Assembly: GCA_900751695.1 (NCBI GenBank)
Contig: CAADSS010000048.1
Location: 1-47,470 of the forward strand
Source of the DNA: an uncultured Collinsella sp.
GTDB taxonomy: Bacteria; Actinomycetota; Coriobacteriia; Coriobacteriales; Coriobacteriaceae
Length of the DNA: 47,470 bases
Direction: 5' to 3'
The position numbers and the translations under genes were made by a program. Position 1 is the stretch's first letter. Every line of letters starts with the position of its first letter. Shown here in pieces: positions 1 to 10,552 of this stretch. The notes under the pieces were generated by a model. It was given only the letters and a program-made list of their open reading frames with translations. It ran no database searches and was not told the DNA's origin.

Positions 1-3000
1 CACCGGCCCCCGCCCCTCGGTTCCCCCCTATACCGCCGAACCCGCCGCCCGCCGTGCAGGCGCCCTCGCGAAGCTCATAGCCGTGCGTGCCGGGCGCGGT
101 GTAGGTGACGGGGCTGAGAGCGACCGTGCCGTCGGCGGCGTTCCTGCCCGTTGCCGCGACGCTCTCACTGCCGTCGGCGGCAATCTCGACCAGCTGGAAC
201 TCGAACTCGCCCTCGACCAAGTCACGGCCCTTGAGCTTCTTGTTCACCGTGATCTGGTCGGTGACGGAGCTCGGCGTCGGGTTCACGCCGTAGGTGTTGG
301 TGAACTCGAACGCACCCTTGCCCTCGGGCGTGCCCTCTGCGGGCAGGACTTTCGCGACAAGCGTGCCCGCGTTGGTGTCCTCGACGACGCTGACCGTGAA
401 GGTCTTGGTCGCCGTCGCGTCGTTGACCACCCCGTCGACCGAGCCGGACTCACTCACCCGGTAGGCGAACGTCTTGGTGCGCAGGCCGTCGCGGTCGATC
501 TCGACGTCATCGAGGTCGCTCGGCTGCCTGAACGTGACATGGCCCAGCTCGACGTTGCCGGCGGCGTCGTTGGTCGCCTCGGTCACCGTCTTGCCCGAGG
601 CGTCGACCGGCGCGGGCGCGCCGTCCAGCGGCTCAATCTTAAAGGTGTACTTGCCCGCGATGTCGGCCTGCGTGAGGCCGAGTCCGGCCTGGCCGAGCGC
701 CAGCGTCTTGGTGCCCGCAAGATTGACCGTCGCCTCGCCGGCGCTATAGCCGTTCACGAACGGCAGCGTGCCGCCGGAGCCCTCGGGGTAGACCACGCTA
801 ACGTCCAGCCCGCCCTTGGCGTCATCTGCCACCTTGACCGTGATGTCGAAGCTCGAGGCGGTCGCCGTCACGCCCGCGGGCAGCCGGTCCGTGCCGTCCT
901 CGGATACGGTATAGGGAATGACCCATGAGCCGTCGGCGGCCCTGGTGGCGGTGCCGTCCGCCACCATCCGCTCGAGAGCGTCGATGGTGTAGGCGATGGG
1001 CGAGAACGCGAGCCCCGCGGCCTCGCCGTCGCCGGAGGCCTGGTTGGTCGCGGTCGCGACCACATTGCCCCGGGCATCGCGGACGGAGAACGAGAACTCG
1101 CCCGCCGCCGCGGCGCGGCCCGTCAGCGTCTTGGTGGCGTTGATGGCCACGTTGCCCTCGCCGCCGAGCGTTCCGATGGCCTCGTAGGAGTTCTGGAACG
1201 CGACCGTCACGGGCGCGGGCGTCGCCATGGCGTCATCTGCCGTGGAGACCTCGCTACGGGCGACCTCGACACCGTCCTTGGCAACTGTGGTCGCGACCGT
1301 AAGCTTGCCCGTCGCGGCGTCGTAGCCGGGCGCGATGGTCACCGTGCGCGGCGCGGTGTCGTTGGCGTAGCCATCGCCGCCGAGCTTGGTCTCGGTGACG
1401 GTGAAGCTGTAGGTCTTGCCCGCGTCGGCATCGGTGAACTTCACGTCGCTACCCGCAGCACCGCCGACGAGGTCGACCAGGTCGGCCTCTCCGTCATCGG
1501 CAGCGGCCACGGCGTAGGCGTCCCCGTCGGTCTTGAGGCCGAGCTTGGCGGCCGTCTCGGCGTCCGCGGTCACGGTGAAGGCGAACTGCCCCGCCTCCAT
1601 GGCGCGGCCGGAGAGCGTCTTGGACAGGCGCACGCCCGCGCGGGCCGAGTAGTCGAGCTCGGTCGTGTAGGTGTTGACGAAGTCGCCGCCGCTCGCCTGC
1701 GCGATCGCGGGCGTCGTGGCCGTGAGGTTGCCGGAGCCGTCGTCGGTCACGGTCACCGCCATCGTGGCGACGTGGCCGTCGTAGTCCACACCGGCGATGG
1801 CAGAACCGTCATCGGGCCTGACCTCGCGCACCGTGTAGGTGAAGGTCTTGGCGCGCACACGCTTGCCGCCGACCTCGGCGAACCCGGCGTCCTTGATGTC
1901 ATCAAGCGTGTAGCGGATGGGGCCGAAGTCGAAGGCGACCCTATCGCCCGCCTTGGTGCCGGCGACGGCCGTCACGCTGACGGTCTTGGAGCCGTCGGCA
2001 GAGCCCTCGGGCATGGGGGCGCCGCCCTCGCCCGTAAGCGTGAACTGGAAGCTGTCGCCCTCGGCCCAGTCGCGGCCCTCGAGCGTCTTGGTGAAGAGCC
2101 CCGCGGTGGAGACGTCCCTGCCCTCGGCGGCCGTTCCGTACGTGTTGGTGAACGCGACGGTCGCGCCGTCCTCAGTCACGGCGCCTTCGGCCTTGGAGCC
2201 GTCAGCCCCGTTGACCGTGGTCGTGTAGCCCTCGGCGGCGTCCTCGGTCACGGTGTAGCACGCGCCCACGGGCAGGCCGGTGATGGTCTTCTCCCCGCCG
2301 TCCTTGAGCGTGAAGGTCGCCTTGCCGTCCGTGAACGTCACGGCGTGCTCGCCCTTGCCGAAGATGCCGGAGGCGGGCTCGCCGTCCCCGTCGGCCAGCG
2401 CGACCGTGAAGCCGAACTCGCGCTGGCTGTCGCCGCCGACGACCGTCTTCTTGACGGTGAGGCTGCCGGTCTTGGCAGTGTTGGTAAAGACCGCCGCCTC
2501 GACCGTGCGCTCAGCAGCGTCGCCCGCATCGTCGGTCAGCTGTGCAATCTTGGTCTTGGCAAACAGCTTACCGGCGCCATCGTCGGCCACCGTGACGGTG
2601 GCACGATAGGTGGCCTTCGAGAAGATGAGCGACGTCTCGTCACCCGACGGCTCGGTAATCACATAGGTATAGGTACCGGGCTTGGTGTACTCGATGGTAC
2701 CGAAGTTGCCGACCTGGGCATCCTTGTGCAACTCAATCGTCGACACGCCCTCCTTGGCGCCCTTGGGCATGGGTGCCTCACCCTGGGCAGTCAGCATCAT
2801 GGTAAAGGCATCCGCCTTAGTCCAGTTGCGACCGGAGATCTTCTTTTGAACCTTAAAAGCGTTCTCCACCTTTGTGGACTCCACGCTGTAGACGTTGGTG
2901 AAGCCCACCTTCGTCGCCTGTCCGACGGTACCCTTCTGGGGGTTCGCCTTATCGACAACCGCAAAGCCGTCCTCGCTCGTCATGAGCTCACCCTTGGAGT

Positions 3001-6000
3001 CGAGCTCCTGCACCTCGTAGTGCGCACCTATGGGCAAGGTAACCGTGACGGAGCCGCCGGCCTTAAGCGCGATGGTGTCACCGCTCTTGATCTGTCCGCT
3101 TACATAAGTGCCGTTGGTGCCATCGGGGCGACCGGCGTACGCAAAGGTGCCGGCCAGAGGCGTTGTGCCATCGGCCTGGTAGAGCAGCACCTTAAAGGTA
3201 AATGCCTTGTTGGGCGCGGTGATGCCTTCGGCGGCCGTGACCGTCTTGCTCAACGTCAGGCGCCCGTCAGAAACCTGATCGGTGGTGGTGTTGGTCTTGA
3301 CGGCAGGGTTGTTGCCGACCGCCACCGACGCCTGATTGGAGATGTCGCCCGAAGCGCCACCGCTCTTAAACGCGTCCTCGGTCACGCGAACCTTAAACTG
3401 AACCGTGCCCTCCTTGCCTGCGGGAACGTCCTTCAACGTCCAGGTAAGGTTGCCGTCATTGCCCTTGGAGCCGGCATCCTTATGGTCGCCGGCGAACTCC
3501 ACGAACTCGGTTCCCGCGGGAACGGCATCGGTGATCGTTACCGTGGCAGACGCGCCCTCGGTGTTCTTGTAGCCGATGGTGTAGGTGAGTTCGTCGCCCA
3601 GCGCCACGCCCGACCCATTCGAATCCTGGACATCGCTCTCGGACTTCTTGGGTACGAAGTTCGTCGTGGTGCCGGTATAACTCTTGTTGTCAACCGTAAC
3701 GATAGCTTTGTTCTCAACGGTGCCGACCGCACCCTGGGCATCCTTCACAGCGTCCTCGGTAATCTTTACGCGCACGCGCACCGAACCGTGGCTGCCCGCG
3801 GGTTGCTTACCCAGGTCCCAAGTAAGCGACTGACCGCTCGCAGCGCCCTTATCGGCATACTCGCCCTCAAAGGCCTCGAACACAACGCCGACAGGAAGCT
3901 CGTCTTTCACGGTCACGTTGGCGGAGACCAGGTTGCCGTCAGCATCGGTCTCGGCGTTGACCCAGTTGATGGTATAGACGTAGGAGTCGCCCACAGAGAG
4001 CAGCTGCCCGTCGATGTCCACATCGGGCTTCGCGACCGTGCCGATCGTCTTGACCTTATCGCGCGTATTGTGGAAAACGATCTTGCCCTTCTCGGTACCA
4101 TTGCGATAGGTCACCTTGGGCGTCAGCGTGCCGTCGTTGTTGTCGGTCACCTCGAGCAGCACGCGGCACGTCGCGGACGTATCCACGGGGCGCACGCCCT
4201 CGGGCAGGTTAGCCAAGCGCTCTTTTGCCACCAGGTTAAAGCTGTAGGTGGTGGTGTGGTCGGCATTGTGGCGCTTGGTGGCAATGCCATCGTTGACGGC
4301 GCCAGCAAGGTCAATCGTCTGCTCATTAGATTCGCCAGCAGCATTGCCAAGCTTAAAGTTGACCTTACCGAAGTCGACCGTGGCGATACCGTTATCGCTC
4401 GCCTGGGTCTTACCCTCATCCATCCATACGAGCTCGCCGTCGGCCTTCTCGGCATACAAGTCAAATGTATACTGGTCAGCCTCGATCTTGTCGCGGGAGT
4501 CCATTACCTTCTCGGCAGCAAGACCCTCAAAGGTTCCTTTCGCGATGTAGCTGTTGGTAAAGGACACCTGGGCCTTGGCGGTACCGCTCTCGGAGCTAAA
4601 CTTCGCATCAGCGGAAAGCTCGACGTTCTTGGCGTCATAGTGCTTGGCCGTGGTCACGGTATAGAGCGAACCGTTATCGCGTTTCTTAACCGCAATCTCT
4701 ACCTTCCAATAGGTGGAGTCGTATGTATAGCCGCCCTTGCCGCCGTCATTCTCGACAACCTTGTAGGTAAACGTCTTACCCGCATCTTTCGTCGCAAAGG
4801 TCAGGCCGCCCAAAATACCGGTATGGGACGTGCCGTCGACCTGCGGCTCATCGTTAGTCACGGTGAGCTTGCCCTCATCCGCGCGCAGCAGCTTGTTGAG
4901 CTTTTCGATTGAAGCATCGTCCTCGCCCGTCACTGTAAAGCCAAACATGCCGGCATGCAGGTCGTGCCCGTTAAGCGTCTTGACGATCTCCAAACCGCCC
5001 TGGAGCTCATAGCTCGTCGAAGTGCGATACCTATTGGTGAAGATGAAGCCTTCCGAGCCGATCGTACCATCGTCGCGGGCCACAAGCTTGCCGCCCTCAT
5101 CGGTTACAGTGATGGTCAGGGTATAGGTGTGCTCGTCATACGTCCACTCGCCGAGGCCGCCATTCGGGGCCAGCTCGTTAATAGCAAACTTATACGTGCC
5201 CGGCTTGTTAAAGGTGAGCTTTGAGAAGTTAACCTGATAGTGTTCCCCGTCCTTGAGGCCCTCCTTCGTTTGCCTCTTCTCAACATAGCTGTTGTCCGCA
5301 CTCATCGAAGAGCCGGTGATAAGCTTGCCGTTGATGGCAGCCTTGGTAGCATCGTCAGCCGCGGTCATAGCAAAGGCGAACTTGTCCGAAGCATTGGCAC
5401 CGACAACAACCTTCGTCACGGACGGAGTGTAGGTTGCCGCCTCGGTGACCGTATAGGTGTTCTTGAATTTGACCGTCGCGACACCGGCAGATGTCGCATT
5501 CGACGGGTAGATCCACTGGCCCTCAAGCTCGTCCTCGCCGTCAACCTGCTTGCTTACCGACGTCGTGATCCTAAGCGTACCGTCGCCGTTATCCGCCACG
5601 ACAGCCTTAACCGTATGGACCGTCTCGTCGTACGTATAGCCCGTCGCTTTGTCGTCAATCTCGCTCACCGTATAGGTGAACGTCTTGCCGGCATCATCCT
5701 GAGTGAAGGTCAGCCCGCCCGCAGGTACCAAACTTACGGTCTTGGGAGCGTTGGCCTCGACATTTGCGGTCTCAAAGACCTTGCCATTCGTGGAAATGCC
5801 AACCTTGCTGGCAGACGTCTCGTCAGCAGGCTTGACGATATAACGGAACGTGCTCTTAGGCGAGCCAAAAATGGTCGCGTCCTTGGGATACGTCAACGTC
5901 TTCTCAATCTGCAAACCGCCAGCGGCGCCATAGTCGAGACTTGCCGTGTAACGGTTCACAAACGAGACGGCAGGCGTGGCGCCGACCTCACTTGCATCGT

Positions 6001-9000
6001 ACTGCTGCACGTAAGTATGCGAATCTTGCTTGAGCTCGACGATCTTTTCGTCCGTCAGCGCGCTCGCGTCGGCGCCGTCGCCCAACAGCTCCGTCACACC
6101 CGCACCCTTGAGCACGGTCGTCACGGTGTAGAGCTTAGCGGGGTCGTCCTTGTGTGCAAGAACCTTGACGAGCACGATAGCGTCACCAGTGTAGCCGGTG
6201 TCATAGGTGTAGCCGACAGCCGCAGGCTGGTTCTCGCGGATGCGATAGGCAAACGTATGCCCCAGATCCTGTTCCGTGAGCTCACGGGCAAAGAGCCTCT
6301 CTTTCCCGCTTGCGCTCACCACAGCGCCGGACACGCCGGCCCCTGCCACCTTATTGGACAGGCTGGCCTCGGAGCCATCGACCGACGTCTGAACGCCGTT
6401 GTACCAAAGGCCCGTCACGGCAAAGGTAAACTGGCCCGCGGTAGAGGCGCGACCCTCAAGGGCCTTGCTCACCGTCACGCCACCAAAGGTGCCCGACGCA
6501 TGGTATGCGTTGGTAAAGGCGGCCTTGTCAGTTACGGCCTTGTCCGCATCGGAGGCGCCGGTGTTGGCGTAGACGCTCGACACGCGCAGCTTGCCCGTGT
6601 GGTTGCCCGACTCGTCCAGATCGGTCACTACAACGGTCGCGCGTGCGGTGTGCTTGTCCATGGACATGCCCGCCTGGCCATCCTGCTCAGCTTTCTCGGT
6701 GATGTTGAAGCTAAAGGTGCCCGCGCGGTTGAACGTCACGGTCGGGGCGGCTTCGGTGCCAAAGGCGAACGATGCCACGCGTCCCGACTCGGGCGTGCTG
6801 GCGACTGCCTGGTTGGCGTTAACGGCAACAACCCCATCCTTCACCGCCTGTGCAGTGGTTTTGTTCAAACCAGTTGCGTTGGCATCGTCCGCAGCAGCGG
6901 TGAGGTTAAAGGTATAGCGTTCGCCCTGGTTCCAGTCGCGACCGCTCACAGTCTTTTGGCCCTGCAGGGTCGCGCTCGTGGGCTCCACGCTATATATATT
7001 GGTAAAGGAAGGCGTAACGTTCGTGTCCAGCTGCTTTACCGAGCCGTCCTTTACAACCTTGTAGTACTCGATCGAAGTCTGGATGCCGGCACCCTTCTCG
7101 GCGTTGCGCACCACGGCGTAATAGACCGACTTGTCGTAGTCCATGCCCTTCTTAATGCTACCGAGATTCTCAGCGAACTTGTACACGTAGGCGCGTCCCG
7201 CATCCGCCTTGACGGTATAGGAGATCGCCGGCCACGTCACCGTGCCGTCGGCGTTGTTGCCCACGGTTGCGATGTTGCCCTCGGGCATGGGAGTCGTCAC
7301 GCTCGTATCGACCGTATCGGGGTTGAACGTTGCGTTGACATCCGCTAGGCCGCCAACGCCCTCGAGCGTAAAGCTAAAGGTGTTCTGGGCAAGCGGGAAC
7401 GTCCCGGCGTTGTCGGTCAGGATCTTTTGGGCATGGATGATAATCTTAGCTTCGTGTGTATCGTAGCGGTTGGTGAAGGTTGCGACCTTATCGGCAACAT
7501 CCGTCTTGGTCTCGACACCCGCGTCGTTGCACTCCTGCACCACCTTCACGCTCGTAACGACCAGAGCGCCGGCTTGGTTGTCCTCCACCACGACCGTCGC
7601 GGTATAGGAGGCGGCAGAGTAGCTTATGCCATCCGCCTTGGCATTGGAGCCGGGGATAACCTCCTTGATGGTATAGGTGTACGTACCCGGCTTTTCATAG
7701 GTAATATCGCCAAACGTTGCCGTCTGGGTCTTCTCGGTGAGCTCGACCGTCTCCGCCGCGCTCTTGACACCGCCGGGCATGGGGGCGCCGTCCTTAGGCG
7801 TAAGCTGCACGGTAAAGGAATCGCCATCGGCCCAATTGCGGCCCTCGAGCACCTTCTTGGCGCTTAGGCCATTCTTTACGGGGTTGACACTGTAGTTGTT
7901 GGTGAACTCTAGCTTGTTGCTCGCGGGAATCTTTCCGTCCTCGAGCGCGACAATCTTGCCCGTGATGGTGTTGCCAGTTCCCGATTGCTCCTTACCGCCG
8001 GCTTTGCGGCTCACGAGGCTAAAGCCAGCCGGAAGCACAGACTCGTCGGCAGAGCCGGTCACGGCGTTGACGATGCTCGCCAGCACATTGCCACTGGACG
8101 CCTCGCCCTTGGTGGTGAGCTCGCTCACACTGTAGTTGTCACCCTTCTTGAGGTCGTATACGCGAATGGTCTCGCCGGCCTTGATGGAATGGGTGTCGCC
8201 GTTCCTAAGCTTAAAGGAATTGCCCACAGCGTTGCCGCTCGCATCGAACACATGCGCCTCGTAGCCCTCCTGGGACTTCGGCAGGGTGAACTTAAACGTA
8301 AAGGTCAGATCGTTGTCGTCCGCATCCTTGGTGGGCGCAGTAAGACCAGCATCCGCCGTCACGGTCTTAGTCACTTGCAGGCGTGTCACGCGACGATCGG
8401 TATACTGCACGGCCGTTGCCGTGGTAAAGAGATGATTGAGCTGAAGCGTGCCCAGATCGGTGCCATTGGTGGCATCATCGTCTTGATAAAGGGCCATGCG
8501 GTTGATGCCCGTATCGGCAAAGATGGTCGCCAGCTGGCCGTTGCGGTCGCCACCGTCCTCGACATAGCGCAAGACGGTCTTGGCACCTTGCGTCGTCTTG
8601 TCATAGCGCATATGCATCCAGTTGTCCGTAGGACTTGTCGGGCCCCATGTCAGGTTTCCGCTGGCGTCAACGGCCGCACTCTGCAGCTTGCCCTTAATGT
8701 GCGTAAGCGTGTTGTCAATGGAGCCGGGAGAGCCAAACTGTGCCAGGGAGGCGATCAGCGAACCCGGGCCGCTCACGCTGAGCACGCCGTCGCCTTTCTC
8801 ACCGGCATCCACATACACGCCCGAATCATCCACAATCACCTTGGTGATAGTGTTGTTAATCTCATAGCCATCCGGGCTTACAGACTCACGCAGGTAGTAC
8901 GTACCCTTGATAAGGGATTTGTGATTTACCGAATCGAGTGGGAAGCATGCCGCACCCTTAATCTCATACGGATAGGTCGCGTCGTTCGCCTTCACGGTGT

Positions 9001-10543
9001 CATACGGCTCGGCACCGGGCTTGATGGCATACGTGCTGGGGCTATTGCCAGTAACGTCCTTAGCCTGGTACAGCTGAAACGTCGCGTCGTTCACGGGCTT
9101 ACCCAGGTCGTCAACCTTCTGCACAAACAGACGGTTCTGAACGTTGGTGAGGTGAATCACCGTAGAGAACTGCCTGTTTATCGTTTGATATTGGACCATA
9201 GAGGTGTTGTCGATGGTTGCCCCCGCCAGAGACGATGCCGTGGTGTGATACACCGCCACGGTATATTCCGCCTTCGACTTGTCCGTCATCATGGCGGCGT
9301 ACTTCTCGATATCTCCGGGCAGCGACCTGACCGTCACCACGTAGTCGCCCTTGGTATCAACATCAAAGACACTCGTGTCCGCCGATTTGGCAGCCTCGAC
9401 CGCACCGGCAATGCCGTGCGCGGAGCACAGCTTATAGCCATTGAGCGGGTTGCCCGTGACCGCCGTCCACGCGTCTTCGCTTGTGTGGTCCTCGCTCGCA
9501 CCGGTGAGCTTGAGTACGACGGCAAACGTCGTACCCGAGCTAATGGCGTTGCCTTTATTGTCTTGCGTATCTTTATCTAGGGAAATAGTCTCCTTAGCGG
9601 CCAGATAGCCGCCGTTCAGCCACATGCGGCTACCCGTCCATGACTTGCCGTCGGCCGTGGTGACCGTCGTCTGCGGTGCAACCACCACACCACCCGAGCC
9701 ACTCGTCGCAGCTTGCTTGTACTGCAGGTGCAGCTCACCTGGCGTTGCAGTGGTCGACGAGGTCAGGCTCGAGCGGTATCCCTCGGGCAGGCCAACTTCT
9801 TTGAGTACAAAGTAGTCGTGCCTATCAGCATGCTCTTCGTCGAACGAAAGAACAGAACGGTCCGGCTTCAGAAGTACCAGTCGGCCTTTGTCGTCCGTTG
9901 TGCCCTGGGCGATAGCCTTGCCCTGCTCATTCCAGTCGGCATCGGACCGATATAGCGCGAAAGTTGCGCCCTGGACTGCCTTGCCGTTCTGGTCAACCTT
10001 CTCGACCTCGGACGACGGCAGGGTGGTGAGGTTGAACTTGAGCGACATGTTCGACGCACCCGCACCACGCTCCAGGTAGAAAAAGCTCAGCGTGTGCTTG
10101 GTGCTGTTGCAGAAGGTGTTGCCGGAGAAGTTGGTAGTATCTGCGCCGGCGTCTTCGAACTTTGCCTTGATGTTGGTTTTTTCGATTTCCTTCTTGGTTC
10201 CATTCGCACCGTCGACATGACCGACTTTTACTTCACCAGTGGCGAAGTTGATCTCGAGCGTCGCCTTCTCGTGGATGCCGCCCAGATCGCCCACGAGTAC
10301 GCCATCGATGTACACCCAGACGTCGTCGTCACCCGAGAACTTAAAGACCATGTCTTTGAGATCGGTGGTCTTGCCTTCCTTAGGCTGGACAAACTCCGTG
10401 GTCATGGACATGCCAAAGTGGTGGTTGAGCTTATCGTTCGTTCCGTCCGTTATCCCTATAGGAGAAAGCTGGCCGTTCCTCTCTTCAAAAACCTTGTCAG
10501 CCGAGTCAAAGGGGAAGAACTGACCCCGATTCGCATCTGACAC
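1..10543 (-). CDS. Giant cell-surface adhesin, main body (3' end lies beyond the window)
   Basis: The minus strand is open for about 3,500 codons in the same frame as the secreted fragment at 10553-11215. From the N-terminus it holds a fibro-slime-type domain (about 10540-10040; FFPFD, then GDDDVWVYIDGVLVGDLGG), a SpaA/prealbumin-like domain (GKAVQGATFALY, about 10000) and a second one (GKPVNDATFQLY, about 9100). A long run of pilin-type isopeptide domains follows, joined by F-x-N-x-Y linkers near 7900, 7470, 6995, 6505, 5955, 5460, 5040, 4555, 2893, 2485, 2133, 1672, 1190, 755 and 302. Domains of about 120-180 residues show the expected Lys (TKTL), Glu (YTVxE) and Asn (FTNTY) of intramolecular isopeptide bonds. 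Two DUF11-like domains lie at 3300-4040. The likely role is adhesion or a surface stalk; any sortase signal would be off the edge. The chosen GTG start has AAGGA four bases upstream, but starting here gives no signal peptide. Confidence 0.85.
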   Translation of the reverse strand, partial: MSDANRGQFFPFDSADKVFEERNGQLSPIGITDGTNDKLNHHFGMSMTTEFVQPKEGKTTDLKDMVFKFSGDDDVWVYIDGVLVGDLGGIHEKATLEINFATGEVKVGHVDGANGTKKEIEKTNIKAKFEDAGADTTNFSGNTFCNSTKHTLSFFYLERGAGASNMSLKFNLTTLPSSEVEKVDQNGKAVQGATFALYRSDADWNEQGKAIAQGTTDDKGRLVLLKPDRSVLSFDEEHADRHDYFVLKEVGLPEGYRSSLTSSTTATPGELHLQYKQAATSGSGGVVVAPQTTVTTADGKSWTGSRMWLNGGYLAAKETISLDKDTQDNKGNAISSGTTFAVVLKLTGASEDHTSEDAWTAVTGNPLNGYKLCSAHGIAGAVEAAKSADTSVFDVDTKGDYVVTVRSLPGDIEKYAAMMTDKSKAEYTVAVYHTTASSLAGATIDNTSMVQYQTINRQFSTVIHLTNVQNRLFVQKVDDLGKPVNDATFQLYQAKDVTGNSPSTYAIKPGAEPYDTVKANDATYPYEIKGAACFPLDSVNHKSLIKGTYYLRESVSPDGYEINNTITKVIVDDSGVYVDAGEKGDGVLSVSGPGSLIASLAQFGSPGSIDNTLTHIKGKLQSAAVDASGNLTWGPTSPTDNWMHMRYDKTTQGAKTVLRYVEDGGDRNGQLATIFADTGINRMALYQDDDATNGTDLGTLQLNHLFTTATAVQYTDRRVTRLQVTKTVTADAGLTAPTKDADDNDLTFTFKFTLPKSQEGYEAHVFDASGNAVGNSFKLRNGDTHSIKAGETIRVYDLKKGDNYSVSELTTKGEASSGNVLASIVNAVTGSADESVLPAGFSLVSRKAGGKEQSGTGNTITGKIVALEDGKIPASNKLEFTNNYSVNPVKNGLSAKKVLEGRNWADGDSFTVQLTPKDGAPMPGGVKSAAETVELTEKTQTATFGDITYEKPGTYTYTIKEVIPGSNAKADGISYSAASYTATVVVEDNQAGALVVTSVKVVQECNDAGVETKTDVADKVATFTNRYDTHEAKIIIHAQKILTDNAGTFPLAQNTFSFTLEGVGGLADVNATFNPDTVDTSVTTPMPEGNIATVGNNADGTVTWPAISYTVKADAGRAYVYKFAENLGSIKKGMDYDKSVYYAVVRNAEKGAGIQTSIEYYKVVKDGSVKQLDTNVTPSFTNIYSVEPTSATLQGQKTVSGRDWNQGERYTFNLTAAADDANATGLNKTTAQAVKDGVVAVNANQAVASTPESGRVASFAFGTEAAPTVTFNRAGTFSFNITEKAEQDGQAGMSMDKHTARATVVVTDLDESGNHTGKLRVSSVYANTGASDADKAVTDKAAFTNAYHASGTFGGVTVSKALEGRASTAGQFTFAVTGLWYNGVQTSVDGSEASLSNKVAGAGVSGAVVSASGKERLFARELTEQDLGHTFAYRIRENQPAAVGYTYDTGYTGDAIVLVKVLAHKDDPAKLYTVTTVLKGAGVTELLGDGADASALTDEKIVELKQDSHTYVQQYDASEVGATPAVSFVNRYTASLDYGAAGGLQIEKTLTYPKDATIFGSPKSTFRYIVKPADETSASKVGISTNGKVFETANVEANAPKTVSLVPAGGLTFTQDDAGKTFTYTVSEIDDKATGYTYDETVHTVKAVVADNGDGTLRITTSVSKQVDGEDELEGQWIYPSNATSAGVATVKFKNTYTVTEAATYTPSVTKVVVGANASDKFAFAMTAADDATKAAINGKLITGSSMSADNSYVEKRQTKEGLKDGEHYQVNFSKLTFNKPGTYKFAINELAPNGGLGEWTYDEHTYTLTITVTDEGGKLVARDDGTIGSEGFIFTNRYRTSTSYELQGGLEIVKTLNGHDLHAGMFGFTVTGEDDASIEKLNKLLRADEGKLTVTNDEPQVDGTSHTGILGGLTFATKDAGKTFTYKVVENDGGKGGYTYDSTYWKVEIAVKKRDNGSLYTVTTAKHYDAKNVELSADAKFSSESGTAKAQVSFTNSYIAKGTFEGLAAEKVMDSRDKIEADQYTFDLYAEKADGELVWMDEGKTQASDNGIATVDFGKVNFKLGNAAGESNEQTIDLAGAVNDGIATKRHNADHTTTYSFNLVAKERLANLPEGVRPVDTSATCRVLLEVTDNNDGTLTPKVTYRNGTEKGKIVFHNTRDKVKTIGTVAKPDVDIDGQLLSVGDSYVYTINWVNAETDADGNLVSANVTVKDELPVGVVFEAFEGEYADKGAASGQSLTWDLGKQPAGSHGSVRVRVKITEDAVKDAQGAVGTVENKAIVTVDNKSYTGTTTNFVPKKSESDVQDSNGSGVALGDELTYTIGYKNTEGASATVTITDAVPAGTEFVEFAGDHKDAGSKGNDGNLTWTLKDVPAGKEGTVQFKVRVTEDAFKSGGASGDISNQASVAVGNNPAVKTNTTTDQVSDGRLTLSKTVTAAEGITAPNKAFTFKVLLYQADGTTPLAGTFAYAGRPDGTNGTYVSGQIKSGDTIALKAGGSVTVTLPIGAHYEVQELDSKGELMTSEDGFAVVDKANPQKGTVGQATKVGFTNVYSVESTKVENAFKVQKKISGRNWTKADAFTMMLTAQGEAPMPKGAKEGVSTIELHKDAQVGNFGTIEYTKPGTYTYVITEPSGDETSLIFSKATYRATVTVADDGAGKLFAKTKIAQLTDDAGDAAERTVEAAVFTNTAKTGSLTVKKTVVGGDSQREFGFTVALADGDGEPASGIFGKGEHAVTFTDGKATFTLKDGGEKTITGLPVGACYTVTEDAAEGYTTTVNGADGSKAEGAVTEDGATVAFTNTYGTAAEGRDVSTAGLFTKTLEGRDWAEGDSFQFTLTGEGGAPMPEGSADGSKTVSVTAVAGTKAGDRVAFDFGPIRYTLDDIKDAGFAEVGGKRVRAKTFTYTVREVRPDDGSAIAGVDYDGHVATMAVTVTDDGSGNLTATTPAIAQASGGDFVNTYTTELDYSARAGVRLSKTLSGRAMEAGQFAFTVTADAETAAKLGLKTDGDAYAVAAADDGEADLVDLVGGAAGSDVKFTDADAGKTYSFTVTETKLGGDGYANDTAPRTVTIAPGYDAATGKLTVATTVAKDGVEVARSEVSTADDAMATPAPVTVAFQNSYEAIGTLGGEGNVAINATKTLTGRAAAAGEFSFSVRDARGNVVATATNQASGDGEAAGLAFSPIAYTIDALERMVADGTATRAADGSWVIPYTVSEDGTDRLPAGVTATASSFDITVKVADDAKGGLDVSVVYPEGSGGTLPFVNGYSAGEATVNLAGTKTLALGQAGLGLTQADIAGKYTFKIEPLDGAPAPVDASGKTVTEATNDAAGNVELGHVTFRQPSDLDDVEIDRDGLRTKTFAYRVSESGSVDGVVNDATATKTFTVSVVEDTNAGTLVAKVLPAEGTPEGKGAFEFTNTYGVNPTPSSVTDQITVNKKLKGRDLVEGEFEFQLVEIAADGSESVAATGRNAADGTVALSPVTYTAPGTHGYELREGACTAGGGFGGIGGNRGAGAG

Positions 10544-10552
10544 GCTGTCCTT

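Noticed and set aside
1772..4912. Plus-strand open frame of over 1,000 codons, with similar ones at 5240-7348 and 7985-9580
   Set aside because: They are exactly codon-aligned antisense frames of the adhesin, a known effect of GC-rich codon use. Their translations show no domain, and the minus-strand frame reads as clear isopeptide-type domains.
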